64,000 nt of DNA, taken from Streptomyces sp. CB00455. GTDB taxonomy: Bacteria; Actinomycetota; Actinomycetes; Streptomycetales; Streptomycetaceae. The position numbers were made by a program, and so were the translations under genes. Below the pieces are notes generated by a model. That model searched no databases. It was not told the DNA's origin and saw only the letters and a list, made by a program, of their open reading frames with translations. Where the stretch lies: contig NZ_LIVQ01000005.1 of the NCBI RefSeq assembly GCF_001905445.1, positions 502,047 to 566,046 of the forward strand. The letters are read 5' to 3'. Positions 16,117 through 24,779 of this stretch are shown one piece after another; position 1 is the stretch's first letter; the number at the start of each line of letters is the position of its first letter.

Positions 16117-16755
16117 ATGTCCCCGCGCAGCGCATCGGTCAATGAAGAATTGCGCAGACGTTCCCGCGAGCGGCTGCTCCAGGCCGCCGTCGAACTCGTC
16201 GCGGAACGGGGCTACGAGGCGACGACGCTCGGGGACATCGCCGACCGGGCGGGCGCCGCGCGCGGCCTGGTCTCGTACTACTTCCCGGGCAAACGGCACC
16301 TCCTCCAGTCCGCGGTGCACCGGCTGATGCACCTGACCCTCCAGGCCGCGCTGGAGCGGGAGCCGCTGCCCTGCGGGGAGAGCGCGGGCGCGGAGCGGCT
16401 CGCCCGGGCCATCGACGCGATCCTCGGACTGGCCCGGGACGAGCCGCTGCTGATGCGCACGCACATGGCGGGCATCCTCACCGCGGAGGGCTTCGTGCAG
16501 TGCCCCGAACAGCGGCGGCTCGCCGAGCTGTTGCGGGACACCGTCACGCGGTACGGCTCGTCCGACGTGGATGTGGACTACCCGCTGCTGCGGGCGCTGT
16601 TGATGGGCGCGGTGGTGGCGGTCCTGCTGCCGGGGGCGCCCATGCCCGCGACCCGGCTGCGGGCCGAGCTGTTCCAGCGCTACGGGCTGGACTGGGAGCT
16701 CGGCGTTCCGCCGGCCGGCGGGCCGCCCGGCGGAACGTCCCCCTCGCACCCCTAG
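16117..16755 (+). CDS. TetR-family transcriptional regulator
   Basis: The 212-residue protein has an N-terminal TetR helix-turn-helix: 'RERLLQAAVELVAERGYEA' then 'TTLGDIADRAGAARGLVSYYF', with the usual Tyr-Tyr-Phe-x-x-Lys recognition end ('YYFPGKRHLL'); parts quoted. The C-terminal ligand-binding domain is helical and ends in a Pro/Gly-rich tail. The ATG has AGGAG 6 nt upstream. The stop codon TAG overlaps the TAG of the convergent LVIVD gene within the four bases CTAG. A 10-bp inverted repeat (16705-16714 with 16727-16736) lies in its last codons and could terminate both transcripts. Confidence 0.88.
   Translation: MSPRSASVNEELRRRSRERLLQAAVELVAERGYEATTLGDIADRAGAARGLVSYYFPGKRHLLQSAVHRLMHLTLQAALEREPLPCGESAGAERLARAIDAILGLARDEPLLMRTHMAGILTAEGFVQCPEQRRLAELLRDTVTRYGSSDVDVDYPLLRALLMGAVVAVLLPGAPMPATRLRAELFQRYGLDWELGVPPAGGPPGGTSPSHP
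16705..16736. terminator. Inverted repeat at the convergent TetR/LVIVD 3' ends
   Basis: GTTCCGCCGG and CCGGCGGAAC are exact reverse complements with a 12-nt G/C loop. The hairpin lies inside the last TetR codons, 16 bp from the convergent stop codons, so it may serve both strands. Confidence 0.5.
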
Positions 16756-18245
16756 GAGTGCCGGCGGTAGTCGGGCTGGCTCTGGACGTTGAGCCGGTCC
16801 ATCCACACCCACTTCGCGGGGGCGGTGCGCCAGTCGTCGATCCGCAGGACGTCGAGTCCCTTGGTGATGTCGTTCGAGTAGACGTGCCCGTTGTAGTAGT
16901 AGGCCGACCACGACCCGCCGAGTCCGAGCTTGTCCGTGGTGAGCGGGCCGCGTTCGAAGTAGCCGATCTCCCGGGGCCGGGAGGAGTCGGTGAACTCCCA
17001 GACGGAGACACCGCCCTGGTACCAGGCCTGCACCATGATGTCGCGGCCGCTGCCGACCGGGATCAGGGAGCCGTTGTGGGCCACGCAGTTCTCGGTGTCG
17101 GCCTGGTGGCGCGGGATCTTGAAGTAGCTGCGGAAGACGAGCTTGCGCTGGTCGCCGCGTCCGGTGATGTCGTAGATGCCGTCGGCGCCGCGGCTGGGTC
17201 CGGTGGCCTCGTTGCAGGTGGCGCTGCCACCGCCGCCGAGTTCGTCGGTGAACACCACCTTGTCGGCCTGCTCGTTGAAGGTGGCCGAGTGCCAGAACGC
17301 GAAGTTGACGTTGTCCTGCACCCGGTCGATGACGCGCGGCTGCTCGGGCTTGCTGATGTCGAAGAGGATGCCGTCACCCATGCAGGCGCCTGCGGCCAGG
17401 TCCTTCGACGGCAGCACGGTGATGTCGTGGCAGCCGGTGGTCGCGGAGACACCCGGGTTGACCGGCCCGCCCGGGTTGCCGCCGTCGGGGAAGAGGACGG
17501 GGAAGGCGACGACCGCGGCCTGCTTGGGCGCCTTCCTCGGGACCTTCACCACCGAAATGCCGTCGTGCGGCGGCTTGCAGTCGGGGAAGGCCTCGTTCGG
17601 GGAGTAGGAGGCGACGTAGAGGTAGATGTCGCGGGCGCCCGGGACCAGGGTGTGGGTGTGGGAGCCGCAGTTGGTCTCGACGGACTTGATGTACTTGGGG
17701 TTCTTCTTGTCCTTGATGTCGAAGATCTTGATGCCCTCCCACGAGGACTTCTCGGTCGCCGGCTGCGAGACGCTGTTGCAGGAGTCGTCGCTGCGGGAGG
17801 AGTCCGTGGAGAGGAAGAGCAGGTCGCCGTCGACGGAGATGTCGTTCTGGCCGCCGGGGCAGAGCACCCGGGTGACGGTCTTGGGCGCCTTCGGGTCGCC
17901 GATGTCGTAGATCGTGAAGCCGTTGTAGTTGCCCGCGTAGGCGTACCTGCCCTGGAAGGCCAGGTCGGAGTTGATGACGGTGGGGTCCGCGCTGGGGACG
18001 TTGGCCAGGGGCGTGATGTTGGCGCTGTGCACGACCTCGTCCTGGCCGGGGATCTCACCGGCGGCGAGCTCCCTTCCCTGGACGGGGCCCGCGTTGCGGC
18101 TGCCGCCGGCGGCGGGCGATAAGTCACCGGGATCCGGTGTGGCGTGTGCGGGTCCGGCTGCCAGGAGTGTGGCGAGGAGCCCGGCCGCCGCGACGGCCGC
18201 TCCCACTCCCCTGTTCCGCACTCTCGTGGTGTGCATCGAGGTCAC
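16752..18245 (-). CDS. Secreted LVIVD-repeat beta-propeller protein (bldA-dependent TTA codon)
   Basis: The 497-residue protein starts at GTG 18245 with GGGAGG 5 nt upstream. It has a signal peptide: basic start, a hydrophobic core 'AAVAAAGLLATLLAA', and a likely cleavage after AHA near residue 35. The mature part shows repeated blades such as 'YAGNYNGFTIYDIGDPKAP' and 'GIKIFDIKDKKNP', as in LVIVD-repeat proteins, plus Cys residues that could pair outside the cell. Codon 42 is TTA (18120-18122), so translation needs the bldA tRNA and is probably tied to development. It is divergent from a DUF305 lipoprotein gene that also has TTA. Function unknown. Confidence 0.85.
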   Translation of the reverse strand: MTSMHTTRVRNRGVGAAVAAAGLLATLLAAGPAHATPDPGDLSPAAGGSRNAGPVQGRELAAGEIPGQDEVVHSANITPLANVPSADPTVINSDLAFQGRYAYAGNYNGFTIYDIGDPKAPKTVTRVLCPGGQNDISVDGDLLFLSTDSSRSDDSCNSVSQPATEKSSWEGIKIFDIKDKKNPKYIKSVETNCGSHTHTLVPGARDIYLYVASYSPNEAFPDCKPPHDGISVVKVPRKAPKQAAVVAFPVLFPDGGNPGGPVNPGVSATTGCHDITVLPSKDLAAGACMGDGILFDISKPEQPRVIDRVQDNVNFAFWHSATFNEQADKVVFTDELGGGGSATCNEATGPSRGADGIYDITGRGDQRKLVFRSYFKIPRHQADTENCVAHNGSLIPVGSGRDIMVQAWYQGGVSVWEFTDSSRPREIGYFERGPLTTDKLGLGGSWSAYYYNGHVYSNDITKGLDVLRIDDWRTAPAKWVWMDRLNVQSQPDYRRHS

Positions 18246-18324
18246 TGTGCCCTCCCATGGGAGTCCGATCGGTTCCGCTCGGGGTGGGAACGGAAACCAG
18301 GACCCCGGCAGTATCTTCCTTTCC

Positions 18325-18990
18325 ATGGACATGGCAAAAGGGTTACTCGGCCGATTCGCCGGAGCGGCCGTGGCCGCCGGGCTCCTCTTGACACTCGGCG
18401 GCTGCCAGGACAGCGACGGGACGAACCGGGCCGAAGACGGCGGGACCTCGGTGGTCGCCCCGGGCAGACCGGGCGAGAAGGCGCGCGTCCTCACACCGGA
18501 ACAGGCCGCGAGGGAAAAGCCCGACGACAGCCCGAACGCCGCCGACCACGCCTACGTGCTGCGCATGATCGAACACCACCGGCAGGCGCTGTCGATGGCC
18601 GCCCTGGCGCCCGACCGGGCCGCGGCGGACGGGGTCAAACGGCTGGCGGAGCGGATCACGGCCGCCCAGAAGCCCGAGATCGCGGCGATGGAGAAGTGGT
18701 CGGCCCGCCATCCCGCCCCCTCGGCGGCCGCCGGCGCGCCCGGCCCCGCACACGAGCACGGCGCGATGCCGGGCATGGCGACGCAGCAGCAGCTGGCGGA
18801 ACTGACCGCGGCCCGGGGGGCCGACTTCGACCGGCTCTTCCTGAAGCTGATGACCGCCCACCACGAGGGCGCCCTGAAGATGGCCGCCGAGGCCCTGGCC
18901 GGGGGCAACGATCCGGCGGTCGAGGAGATGGCCAACGAGGTGGTGGCCACGCAGAGCGCCGAGATCCACCGGATGCGCGCGATGGGCTGA
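18325..18990 (+). CDS. DUF305 lipoprotein (bldA-dependent TTA codon)
   Basis: The 221-residue protein has a lipoprotein signal: 'KGLLGRFAGAAVAAGLLLTL' followed by the lipobox LGGC. Two DUF305 halves follow, each with a His-rich helix: 'MIEHHRQALSMA' and 'MTAHHEGALKMAAEAL', and a His/Met-rich linker 'HEHGAMPGM'. DUF305 proteins are ferritin-like in fold and often linked to copper, so periplasmic metal handling is plausible but inferred. Codon 7 is TTA (18343-18345). The Shine-Dalgarno is poor; ATG 18331 is an alternative start. It is divergent from the LVIVD gene, sharing a 79-bp promoter space. Confidence 0.85.
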   Translation: MDMAKGLLGRFAGAAVAAGLLLTLGGCQDSDGTNRAEDGGTSVVAPGRPGEKARVLTPEQAAREKPDDSPNAADHAYVLRMIEHHRQALSMAALAPDRAAADGVKRLAERITAAQKPEIAAMEKWSARHPAPSAAAGAPGPAHEHGAMPGMATQQQLAELTAARGADFDRLFLKLMTAHHEGALKMAAEALAGGNDPAVEEMANEVVATQSAEIHRMRAMG

Positions 18991-19042
18991 CGGCCCGGGG
19001 GCCCGGTGTCATGCTGGGAGCACCTGCGGGAGGAGCTGCGCC

Positions 19043-20407
19043 GTGCTTCGAATCGCCGTGGTCGGATCGGGCCCCAGCGGGGTCTACACCGCCCAGACCC
19101 TGGTCCAGCAGCGCGAGGTGCCCGGCGTGCGGGTCGACGTACTGGACCGCCTGCCCGCTCCGTACGGACTCGTGCGCTACGGCGTCGCCCCCGACCACGA
19201 GAAGATCAAGTCGCTGCAGGGCAGTCTGCGCAGCGTGCTGGAGGACGAGCGGATCCGCTTCCTCGGCAATGTCGAGGTCGGCGGGGAACTGCTGCCCACC
19301 CGGCGGCTGCTGGAGCTCTACCACGCGGTGGTGTACTGCGTGGGCGCGGCGCGGGACCGGTTGCTGGGGATCCCCGGCGAGGAACTGGCCGGGGTGCACT
19401 CCGCCACGGCCTTCGTCTCGTGGTACAGCGGGCACCCGGATGCCGTCGGCGAGGTCTTCGCCCTGCCGGGGGCGGATCGGGCCGTGGTGATCGGCGCGGG
19501 CAACGTCGCGGTGGACGTGACACGGATCCTGGCGCGGGGCCGGACGGAACTGGCGCCGACGGACATGCCCCAGCGGGCGCTCGGCGCGCTGGCGGACAGC
19601 GGGGTGCGCCGGGTGTCGATGGTGGCCCGGCGCGGCCCCTCGCAGGCCAGGTTCACCACCAAGGAGCTGCGGGAGCTGGGCACGCTGCCGGGCGTGGACG
19701 CCGTGGTGGACGGGGCCGAGGCGGCCCTGGACCCGGCCTACACCGATCCGGCCGCGGCCGCCGCCCTGCCCGCCGTGGCCCGGCGCAACCTGGAAGTGCT
19801 GCGCGGCTGGGCGCAGCGGGGGCCGGGCGACGGACCGCGCCGCATCGACCTGCGGTTCTACCTGCGCCCGGTGGAGGTGCTGGGCGGTCCCGACGGCCGG
19901 GTGAGGGCCGTGCGCTTCGAGCGGACCGCCCCCGACGGCCGGGGCGGGGTGACGGGGACGGGCGCGTACGAGGACATCGGGGCGCGCCTGGTGCTGCGCT
20001 CGGTGGGGTACCTGGGCGTGCCCCTGGCGGGCCTGCCCTTCGACCCGGTGCGCGGCACGGTCCCGCACGCGGGCGGCCGCGTGGTGCGCGCGGGCAGGGC
20101 CTCGGTCGGCGAGTACGTGGCGGGCTGGATCAAACGGGGCCCGACCGGGGTGATCGGCACGAACCGGCCCTGCGCCAAGGAGACCGCGTCCTCGCTGCTC
20201 CAGGACGCGGGGGCGCTGACCCGGCGCGAGCTGCCCGGCGACCCGCTGGAGGCGCTGCGCGCGGCGGGCCTGCGGCCGGTGGAGTGGCCGGGCTGGACGG
20301 CCATCGAGGCGGCGGAGGCCGCGCTGGGGCGCTCACTGGGCCGCGGCTCGGTGAAGATCCCCGACTGGCAGGGCCTGCTGACCGCGGCCGGCCACTCCGG
20401 CGCCTAG
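19043..20407 (+). CDS. Ferredoxin-NADP+ reductase, adrenodoxin-reductase type (FprA-like)
   Basis: The 454-residue protein has an N-terminal FAD motif 'IAVVGSGPSGVYTAQTL', then 'PYGLVRYGVAPDHEKIK', the signature of the adrenodoxin-reductase/FprA group, then an NADP-binding 'VVIGAGNVAVDVTRIL' (GxGNVAxD), and near the end 'GWIKRGPTGVIGTN'. Such enzymes pass electrons from NADPH to ferredoxin, which can feed cytochromes P450 or other oxygenases. The GTG has GGAGGAG about 7 nt upstream. Its TAG stop lies in a CTAGTGCTATGACCGG sequence that matches the end of the MITE-like element at 50189. Confidence 0.92.
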   Translation: MLRIAVVGSGPSGVYTAQTLVQQREVPGVRVDVLDRLPAPYGLVRYGVAPDHEKIKSLQGSLRSVLEDERIRFLGNVEVGGELLPTRRLLELYHAVVYCVGAARDRLLGIPGEELAGVHSATAFVSWYSGHPDAVGEVFALPGADRAVVIGAGNVAVDVTRILARGRTELAPTDMPQRALGALADSGVRRVSMVARRGPSQARFTTKELRELGTLPGVDAVVDGAEAALDPAYTDPAAAAALPAVARRNLEVLRGWAQRGPGDGPRRIDLRFYLRPVEVLGGPDGRVRAVRFERTAPDGRGGVTGTGAYEDIGARLVLRSVGYLGVPLAGLPFDPVRGTVPHAGGRVVRAGRASVGEYVAGWIKRGPTGVIGTNRPCAKETASSLLQDAGALTRRELPGDPLEALRAAGLRPVEWPGWTAIEAAEAALGRSLGRGSVKIPDWQGLLTAAGHSGA

Positions 20408-20419
20408 TGCTATGACCGG
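20404..20419 (+). repeat. Solitary end sequence of the 50189-50353 element
   Basis: CTAGTGCTATGACCGG matches the left end of the MITE-like element (50189) at 15 of 16 positions. No second inverted end is found nearby, so it is either a decayed insertion or a target-like fragment. It covers the stop codon of the FprA-like gene. Confidence 0.5.
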
Positions 20420-20452
20420 GGGCGGGAGCGGCAGGGGCGCGGCCGGGGCCTC

Positions 20453-20815
20453 TCAGTGCCGGGTCGGGAGCGGCGTCAGACGGGACTGTTCGGCGGCGGC
20501 CGCCGTCAGGACGGCGTCGAGCAGTCCGGGGAAGAGCCGCTCCAGTTCCTCGCGGCGCAGGGCGTTGAGCTTGGTGGTGCCGCGATAGGTCTGGCGCACC
20601 ACGCCGCTCTCCCGCAGCACCCGGAAGTGGTGCGTGGTCGTGGACTTGGTGACCGGCAGGTCGAAGTGCGAGCAGGCCAGCTCCGCGCCCTGGCCGGCCA
20701 GGTCCCGGACGATGGAGAGCCTGACCGGATCGGAGAGCGCGTGCAGCACGCCCTCCAGCCGGATCCCGTCGGCCCCGGGGTGGGCGAGGGCGCGGGCCGC
20801 GTCACGTTCCGTCAT
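20453..20815 (-). CDS. ArsR-family winged-helix regulator
   Basis: The 120-residue protein is an ArsR/SmtB-type winged helix: 'VLHALSDPVRLSIVRDLA' opens the fold and 'KSTTTHHFRVLRESGVVRQ' holds the recognition helix. The usual alpha-3 CxC metal motif is absent; one Cys sits in 'ELACSHFDLP'. It therefore probably senses a redox or organic signal rather than arsenite. It lies downstream of, and on the same strand as, the OYE-family gene. TACGA half-sites occur both in front of it (20853-20871) and in front of the OYE gene, so it likely represses itself and the OYE gene. Confidence 0.87.
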   Translation of the reverse strand: MTERDAARALAHPGADGIRLEGVLHALSDPVRLSIVRDLAGQGAELACSHFDLPVTKSTTTHHFRVLRESGVVRQTYRGTTKLNALRREELERLFPGLLDAVLTAAAAEQSRLTPLPTRH

Positions 20816-20852
20816 GTCCCTGCTCCACTCACTCGGATCGGTGCGGCTCCCA

Positions 20853-20871
20853 TCGTACGAGAGTCGTCGTA
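20853..20871 (-). promoter_or_regulatory. Putative ArsR autoregulatory site
   Basis: The stretch TCGTACGAGAGTCGTCGTA holds a TCGTACGA palindrome and a second CGTA half. It shares TACGAGAGTC exactly with 22081-22090, in the OYE operator. It lies 38-56 bp upstream of the ArsR start. Confidence 0.5.
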
Positions 20872-20932
20872 GGAGCCGTGGACGCGCGGTGCGGCCCGGG
20901 CCCCGGCGCGGGGACGCCGGGGCCGCACCGGC

Positions 20933-22033
20933 TCACCAGGACCGGTGGTAGGGAGCGGGGGTGCGGACCTCGGCGCCGAGTTCGGCGGCCGCGCGGCGGG
21001 CCCAGTACGGCTCGCGCAGCAGCTCACGGCCCAGCAGGACCGCGTCGGCCTCGCCGTTGGCCAGGATCTTCTCGGCCTGCTCCGGCTCGGTGATCAGGCC
21101 GACGGCCGCCACGGGCAGGCTGGTCTCCGCCTTGACCCTGGCCGCGAAGGGCACCTGGTAGCCGGGACCGACGGGGATCTTCACCCCGGGCGCGAGGCCA
21201 CCGGTCGAGACGTCGAGGAGGTCCACTCCGTGCTCCTGGAGCAGCCGGGCCAGCCTGACGGTCTCGTCACCGGTCCAGCCGTCCTCCTCCAGCCAGTCCG
21301 TGGCGGAGATCCGGAAGAACAGCGGGAGTTCCCGGGGCCACACCGCGCGTACGGCGTCCACGACCTCCAGGGCGAAGCGGGTGCGGTTCTCGAAGGAGCC
21401 GCCGTACTCGTCGGTGCGCTTGTTGCTGTGCGGGGAGAGGAATTCTCCGATGAGGTAGCCGTGGGCGCCGTGGATCTCGACGACCTCGTAGCCGGCGGTG
21501 AGCGCGCGCTCGGTGGCGGCCGCGAACCGGGCGGTGATCGCGTGGATCTCGTCGACCGTCAGCTCGTGGGGCAGCGGGTGCCCCTCGGCGAAGGGCACGG
21601 CGCTCGGGGCGACCGGCTGCCAGCCGTGTTCCCCGGGGCCGAGGGGGGCTCCGCCCGTCCAGGTCCGGTCGGTGGAGGCCTTGCGGCCGGCGTGGGCGAT
21701 CTGGATGCCGGGGACGACGCCCTGCGCCTTGACGAAGGAGGTGATCCTGCGCAGCGCCTCGACCTGGGTGTCGTTCCAGATGCCGAGGTCGTAGGGGGAG
21801 ATCCGGCCCTCCGGGGAGACGGCCGTGGCCTCCTGGATGATCAGGCCGGCGCCGCCGACGGCGCGGGCGGCGTAGTGCGCGAAGTGCCAGTCCTGCGCCA
21901 CGCCGGCGTCCGGGCCGACGGCCTCGGCGCTGTACTGGCACATCGCGGCCATCCACACGCGGTTCGGCACGGTGACCGAGCGAAGCGTGTAGGGGGCGAA
22001 CAGGGCGGCGAAACCCGCGGGGGCAGCACTCAT
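20933..22033 (-). CDS. NADH:flavin oxidoreductase, OYE family (YqjM-like)
   Basis: The 366-residue TIM-barrel FMN enzyme has the YqjM-class landmarks: 'PNRVWMAAMCQYSA', with the redox-tuning Cys in 'AMCQYSA', 'IQIAHAGRKAS', 'VVEIHGAHGYLIGEFLSP' and 'NKRTDEYGGSFENRTRF'. Such ene-reductases reduce activated alkenes and often respond to electrophile or redox stress. The ATG follows CTGGAGAG. The promoter region 22080-22131 is packed with TACGA-type inverted repeats, most likely the operator of the downstream ArsR gene. Confidence 0.93.
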   Translation of the reverse strand: MSAAPAGFAALFAPYTLRSVTVPNRVWMAAMCQYSAEAVGPDAGVAQDWHFAHYAARAVGGAGLIIQEATAVSPEGRISPYDLGIWNDTQVEALRRITSFVKAQGVVPGIQIAHAGRKASTDRTWTGGAPLGPGEHGWQPVAPSAVPFAEGHPLPHELTVDEIHAITARFAAATERALTAGYEVVEIHGAHGYLIGEFLSPHSNKRTDEYGGSFENRTRFALEVVDAVRAVWPRELPLFFRISATDWLEEDGWTGDETVRLARLLQEHGVDLLDVSTGGLAPGVKIPVGPGYQVPFAARVKAETSLPVAAVGLITEPEQAEKILANGEADAVLLGRELLREPYWARRAAAELGAEVRTPAPYHRSW

Positions 22034-22079
22034 GAGGGCTCTCCAGATGTCTCCGGGCGCGCCGGGGACCGGCGACCAA

Positions 22080-22131
22080 GTACGAGAGTCACCGTACTAC
22101 GAAAACCCTCGTACTACGAGACCTCTCGTAC
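22080..22131 (-). promoter_or_regulatory. OYE operator array with nested palindromes
   Basis: Outer arms GTACGAGAG (22080-22088) and CTCTCGTAC (22123-22131) are exact reverse complements. Between them sit CCGTACTACGA (22092-22102) and the perfect 13-bp palindrome CTCGTACTACGAG (22108-22120). All share the TACGA half-site found before the ArsR gene. The block lies 47 bp before the OYE start and overlaps the 3' end of the upstream wax ester synthase gene. Confidence 0.65.
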
Positions 22132-23451
22132 AAGAGCGTCGAGTTCCGCCCGCAGGGCCGCGGCCAGCGCGGGCAGGTCCGGGACGGCGGCGGCGTCGGC
22201 GTCGGCGACGAGCCCGTAGTGGACCGTCCCCTTGTACGTGGAGACCGCGACGGCCAGGGACTGGCCGCGGGCCAGCGGAGCGAGCGGATAGACCTCGGCG
22301 ACCCGGCTCCCGCCGAGGGAGAAGGTGAAACCGGGCAGCGGGACGCTGGTGACCAGGATGTCGAAGAGCAGCCGGGCCGCCTGGGCCACGAGCGGGCCGC
22401 CGAGCCGGTGGCCGAGGGGGTGGACGTGGTCGGCGAGCAGGGCGACGGCCCCGGCGCCGCGGGCGGGCCCGGCGTCCTTGTTGCGGTCCATGGCGGCCCG
22501 CACCCGGTCCAGGCGCAGCAGGGGGTCGCGCTCGGCGAGCGGAAGCCGGAGCAGGTAGCCGGAGAGCCGGTTGCCCCCGCCGGCGCCGGGCCGGCGCCGG
22601 CGGGACACCGGGATCAGGGCGCGCGGGCCCGGTCCGCGGGGCGCGGGATCGCCGCGGCCCTGCATCCAGCGGCGCAGGGCACCGGCGACCACGGAGATGA
22701 GCACGTCGTTCACGGTGCCGCCGGCGGCCTTGCGGACCAGGTTGACCTCGTCCAGGTCGAGGGCGAGGCCGGCGACCGTGCGGACCGCGGGGCCGGGGCC
22801 CTGGGCGGTGAGGGCGGTCGGCACTCCGAGCGGCAGCCCCGCGCGGGCCACGGCGGCGCCGATCTCCAGGGCCTGGCCGACGTCCTGGACCCGGGCCGCG
22901 AGGACTCCGGGGAGTCGGCCGAGGAGGGGTCCGGGCCGGGGCGGGGGGAGCGGGGGCGCGGGCGGTCTCGGGGCGGACCCCTCGTCGAACAGCGCCGCGG
23001 CCAGGGCGAGCGCCCCCAGGCCGTCGGCGAGGGCGTGGTGGAACTTGAACAGCACCGCGAAGGACTCCGCATCCGGGCCCGCCAGTACGTGCGCCTCCCA
23101 GGGCGGCAGGTTCCGGTCCAGGGGTCTTGCCATCAGCGCTCCCGCGGCGCCGGCGGGGTCCCAGGGGCCGCCGCCCGGCGGCCCGGTGCGTGCGAGGGAC
23201 ACGTGGCGGGCGGGGTCGAAGTGCGGGTCCGGGGACCAGGCGGCAGCGCCGACGGGCAGCAGCACGTCCCGGATCCGGCGGCGCAGGCCCGGCACGCCGG
23301 CGCAGCGGGCCGTGAGCAGCTCGGCGGCGTGCTCGGCCGCGCCGGGACCGGCGGCCCGGAAGACGGCGAGCGCACCGAGGTGCATGGGGTGGCTGGCGGA
23401 TTCGATCCGCCAGAAGGCGAGGTCGAGCGGGGACAGGCGCTCAGTGGCCAC
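22114..23451 (-). CDS. Wax ester synthase / diacylglycerol acyltransferase (WS/DGAT)
   Basis: The 445-residue protein opens 'LSPLDLAFWRIESASHPMH', typical of the family, and has the catalytic 'FHHALADGLGALAL' motif (HHxxxDG). The conserved 'GTVNDVLISVVAGALRRW' and the end region 'VSTYKGTVHYGLVAD' follow. It esterifies long-chain acyl-CoA with diacylglycerol or fatty alcohol and makes storage triacylglycerol or wax esters in actinomycetes. Its 3' end carries part of the OYE operator. No signal peptide is seen; the enzymes act at the membrane or lipid-body surface. Confidence 0.92.
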   Translation of the reverse strand: MATERLSPLDLAFWRIESASHPMHLGALAVFRAAGPGAAEHAAELLTARCAGVPGLRRRIRDVLLPVGAAAWSPDPHFDPARHVSLARTGPPGGGPWDPAGAAGALMARPLDRNLPPWEAHVLAGPDAESFAVLFKFHHALADGLGALALAAALFDEGSAPRPPAPPLPPPRPGPLLGRLPGVLAARVQDVGQALEIGAAVARAGLPLGVPTALTAQGPGPAVRTVAGLALDLDEVNLVRKAAGGTVNDVLISVVAGALRRWMQGRGDPAPRGPGPRALIPVSRRRRPGAGGGNRLSGYLLRLPLAERDPLLRLDRVRAAMDRNKDAGPARGAGAVALLADHVHPLGHRLGGPLVAQAARLLFDILVTSVPLPGFTFSLGGSRVAEVYPLAPLARGQSLAVAVSTYKGTVHYGLVADADAAAVPDLPALAAALRAELDALVREVS

Positions 23452-23676
23452 GTATGTCCTAACGCGTGCGACGGCAGGGGTCTGGAAAGCGAACCAGGTC
23501 TGAAGTCAAACCATTGCGGACACCCGCACGCAAGCAACAACCATTTCCTGCCTGTGAATGATCGGCATCAATCAGCTGTTCAGCGTCCCGCCCGGCTGCC
23601 GGGCCCCTGTCGGCGGTCGGGTGCACACTTGCCGGACAGCGGATCGCAGGGACGACGAAGTCCGGAGGTGCCGGCC

Positions 23677-24768
23677 ATGGCCGATGTACTGCTGCTCGTG
23701 GGTACCCGCAAGGGGCTCTTCATCGGCCGGCGCCGGGGTGAAGGCCCATGGGAGCTGGACGGCCCCCATTTCAACGCCCAGGCCGTCTACGCGGTCGCCG
23801 TCGACCGGCGGGGGCCGGCGCCCCGCCTGCTGGTCGCCGGGGACAGCTCGCACTGGGGGCCCTCCGTCTTCAGCTCCGACGACCTCGGCGCGACCTGGCG
23901 GGAGCCCGCCGCGGCCGCCGTGCGGTTCCCCAAGGACACCGGTGCCTCGCTGGAGCGGGTCTGGCAGCTGCAGCCGGCCGGACCCGAGGCCCCGGACGTG
24001 GTGTACGCGGGTACCGAGCCGGCCGCGCTGTTCCGGTCGGTGGACCGCGGCGAGTCCTTCGAGCTGGTCCGCCCGCTGTGGGAGCACCCGAGCCGGGACA
24101 AGTGGGTGCCGGGCGGCGGGGGCGAGGGACTGCACACGGTGATCACCGATCCGCGCGACGCGGACCGCGTGACGGTGGCCGTCTCCACCGCCGGGGTGTT
24201 CCGGACCGAGGACGGCGGGGCCTGCTGGGAACCGGCCAACGACGGCGTGTCGGCGGTCTTCCTGCCCGACCCGCACCCCGAGTTCGGCCAGTGCGTGCAC
24301 AAGATCGCCCGGGACGCGGGGAGCGCGGAGCGGCTGTACCTGCAGAACCACTGGGGCGTCTACCGCAGCGACGATGCGGGCTCCCACTGGACCGACATCG
24401 GCAAGGGCCTGCCCTCCGACTTCGGCTTCGCGGTCGCCGCCCATCCGCACCGGCCGGGTACCGCCTACGTCTTCCCGCTGAACGCGGACTGCGACCGGGT
24501 GCCGGCCGAGCACCGGTGCCGCGTCTTTCGCACCACGGACGCGGGCGCCCACTGGGAACCGCTGTCGCGGGGCCTGCCCGCCGACGACCACTACGGCACG
24601 GTGCTGCGCGACGCGCTGTGCACGGACGACGCGGACCCGGCGGGCATCTACTTCGGCAACCGCAACGGCGAGCTGTACGCCAGCCACGACGACGGCGACA
24701 GCTGGCAACTGCTGGCCGAGCACCTGCCGGACGTCCTGTGCGTGCGGGCGGCGACGATCGGCCAGTAG
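23677..24768 (+). CDS. BNR/sialidase-like beta-propeller protein
   Basis: The 363-residue protein has repeated Asp-box (BNR) blades: 'SVFSSDDLGATWREP', 'GVFRTEDGGACWEP', 'GVYRSDDAGSHWTDIG', 'RVFRTTDAGAHWEPLS' and 'ELYASHDDGDSWQLL'. These follow the S/T-x-D-x-G-x-x-W pattern. It lacks a signal peptide and the catalytic arginine triad of true sialidases cannot be confirmed, so it is a cytoplasmic Asp-box propeller of unknown role. GGAGG lies 6 nt before the ATG. The ung gene begins 11 bp after its stop, so they are probably co-transcribed. Confidence 0.8.
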   Translation: MADVLLLVGTRKGLFIGRRRGEGPWELDGPHFNAQAVYAVAVDRRGPAPRLLVAGDSSHWGPSVFSSDDLGATWREPAAAAVRFPKDTGASLERVWQLQPAGPEAPDVVYAGTEPAALFRSVDRGESFELVRPLWEHPSRDKWVPGGGGEGLHTVITDPRDADRVTVAVSTAGVFRTEDGGACWEPANDGVSAVFLPDPHPEFGQCVHKIARDAGSAERLYLQNHWGVYRSDDAGSHWTDIGKGLPSDFGFAVAAHPHRPGTAYVFPLNADCDRVPAEHRCRVFRTTDAGAHWEPLSRGLPADDHYGTVLRDALCTDDADPAGIYFGNRNGELYASHDDGDSWQLLAEHLPDVLCVRAATIGQ

Positions 24769-24779
24769 AGTGATCCACC

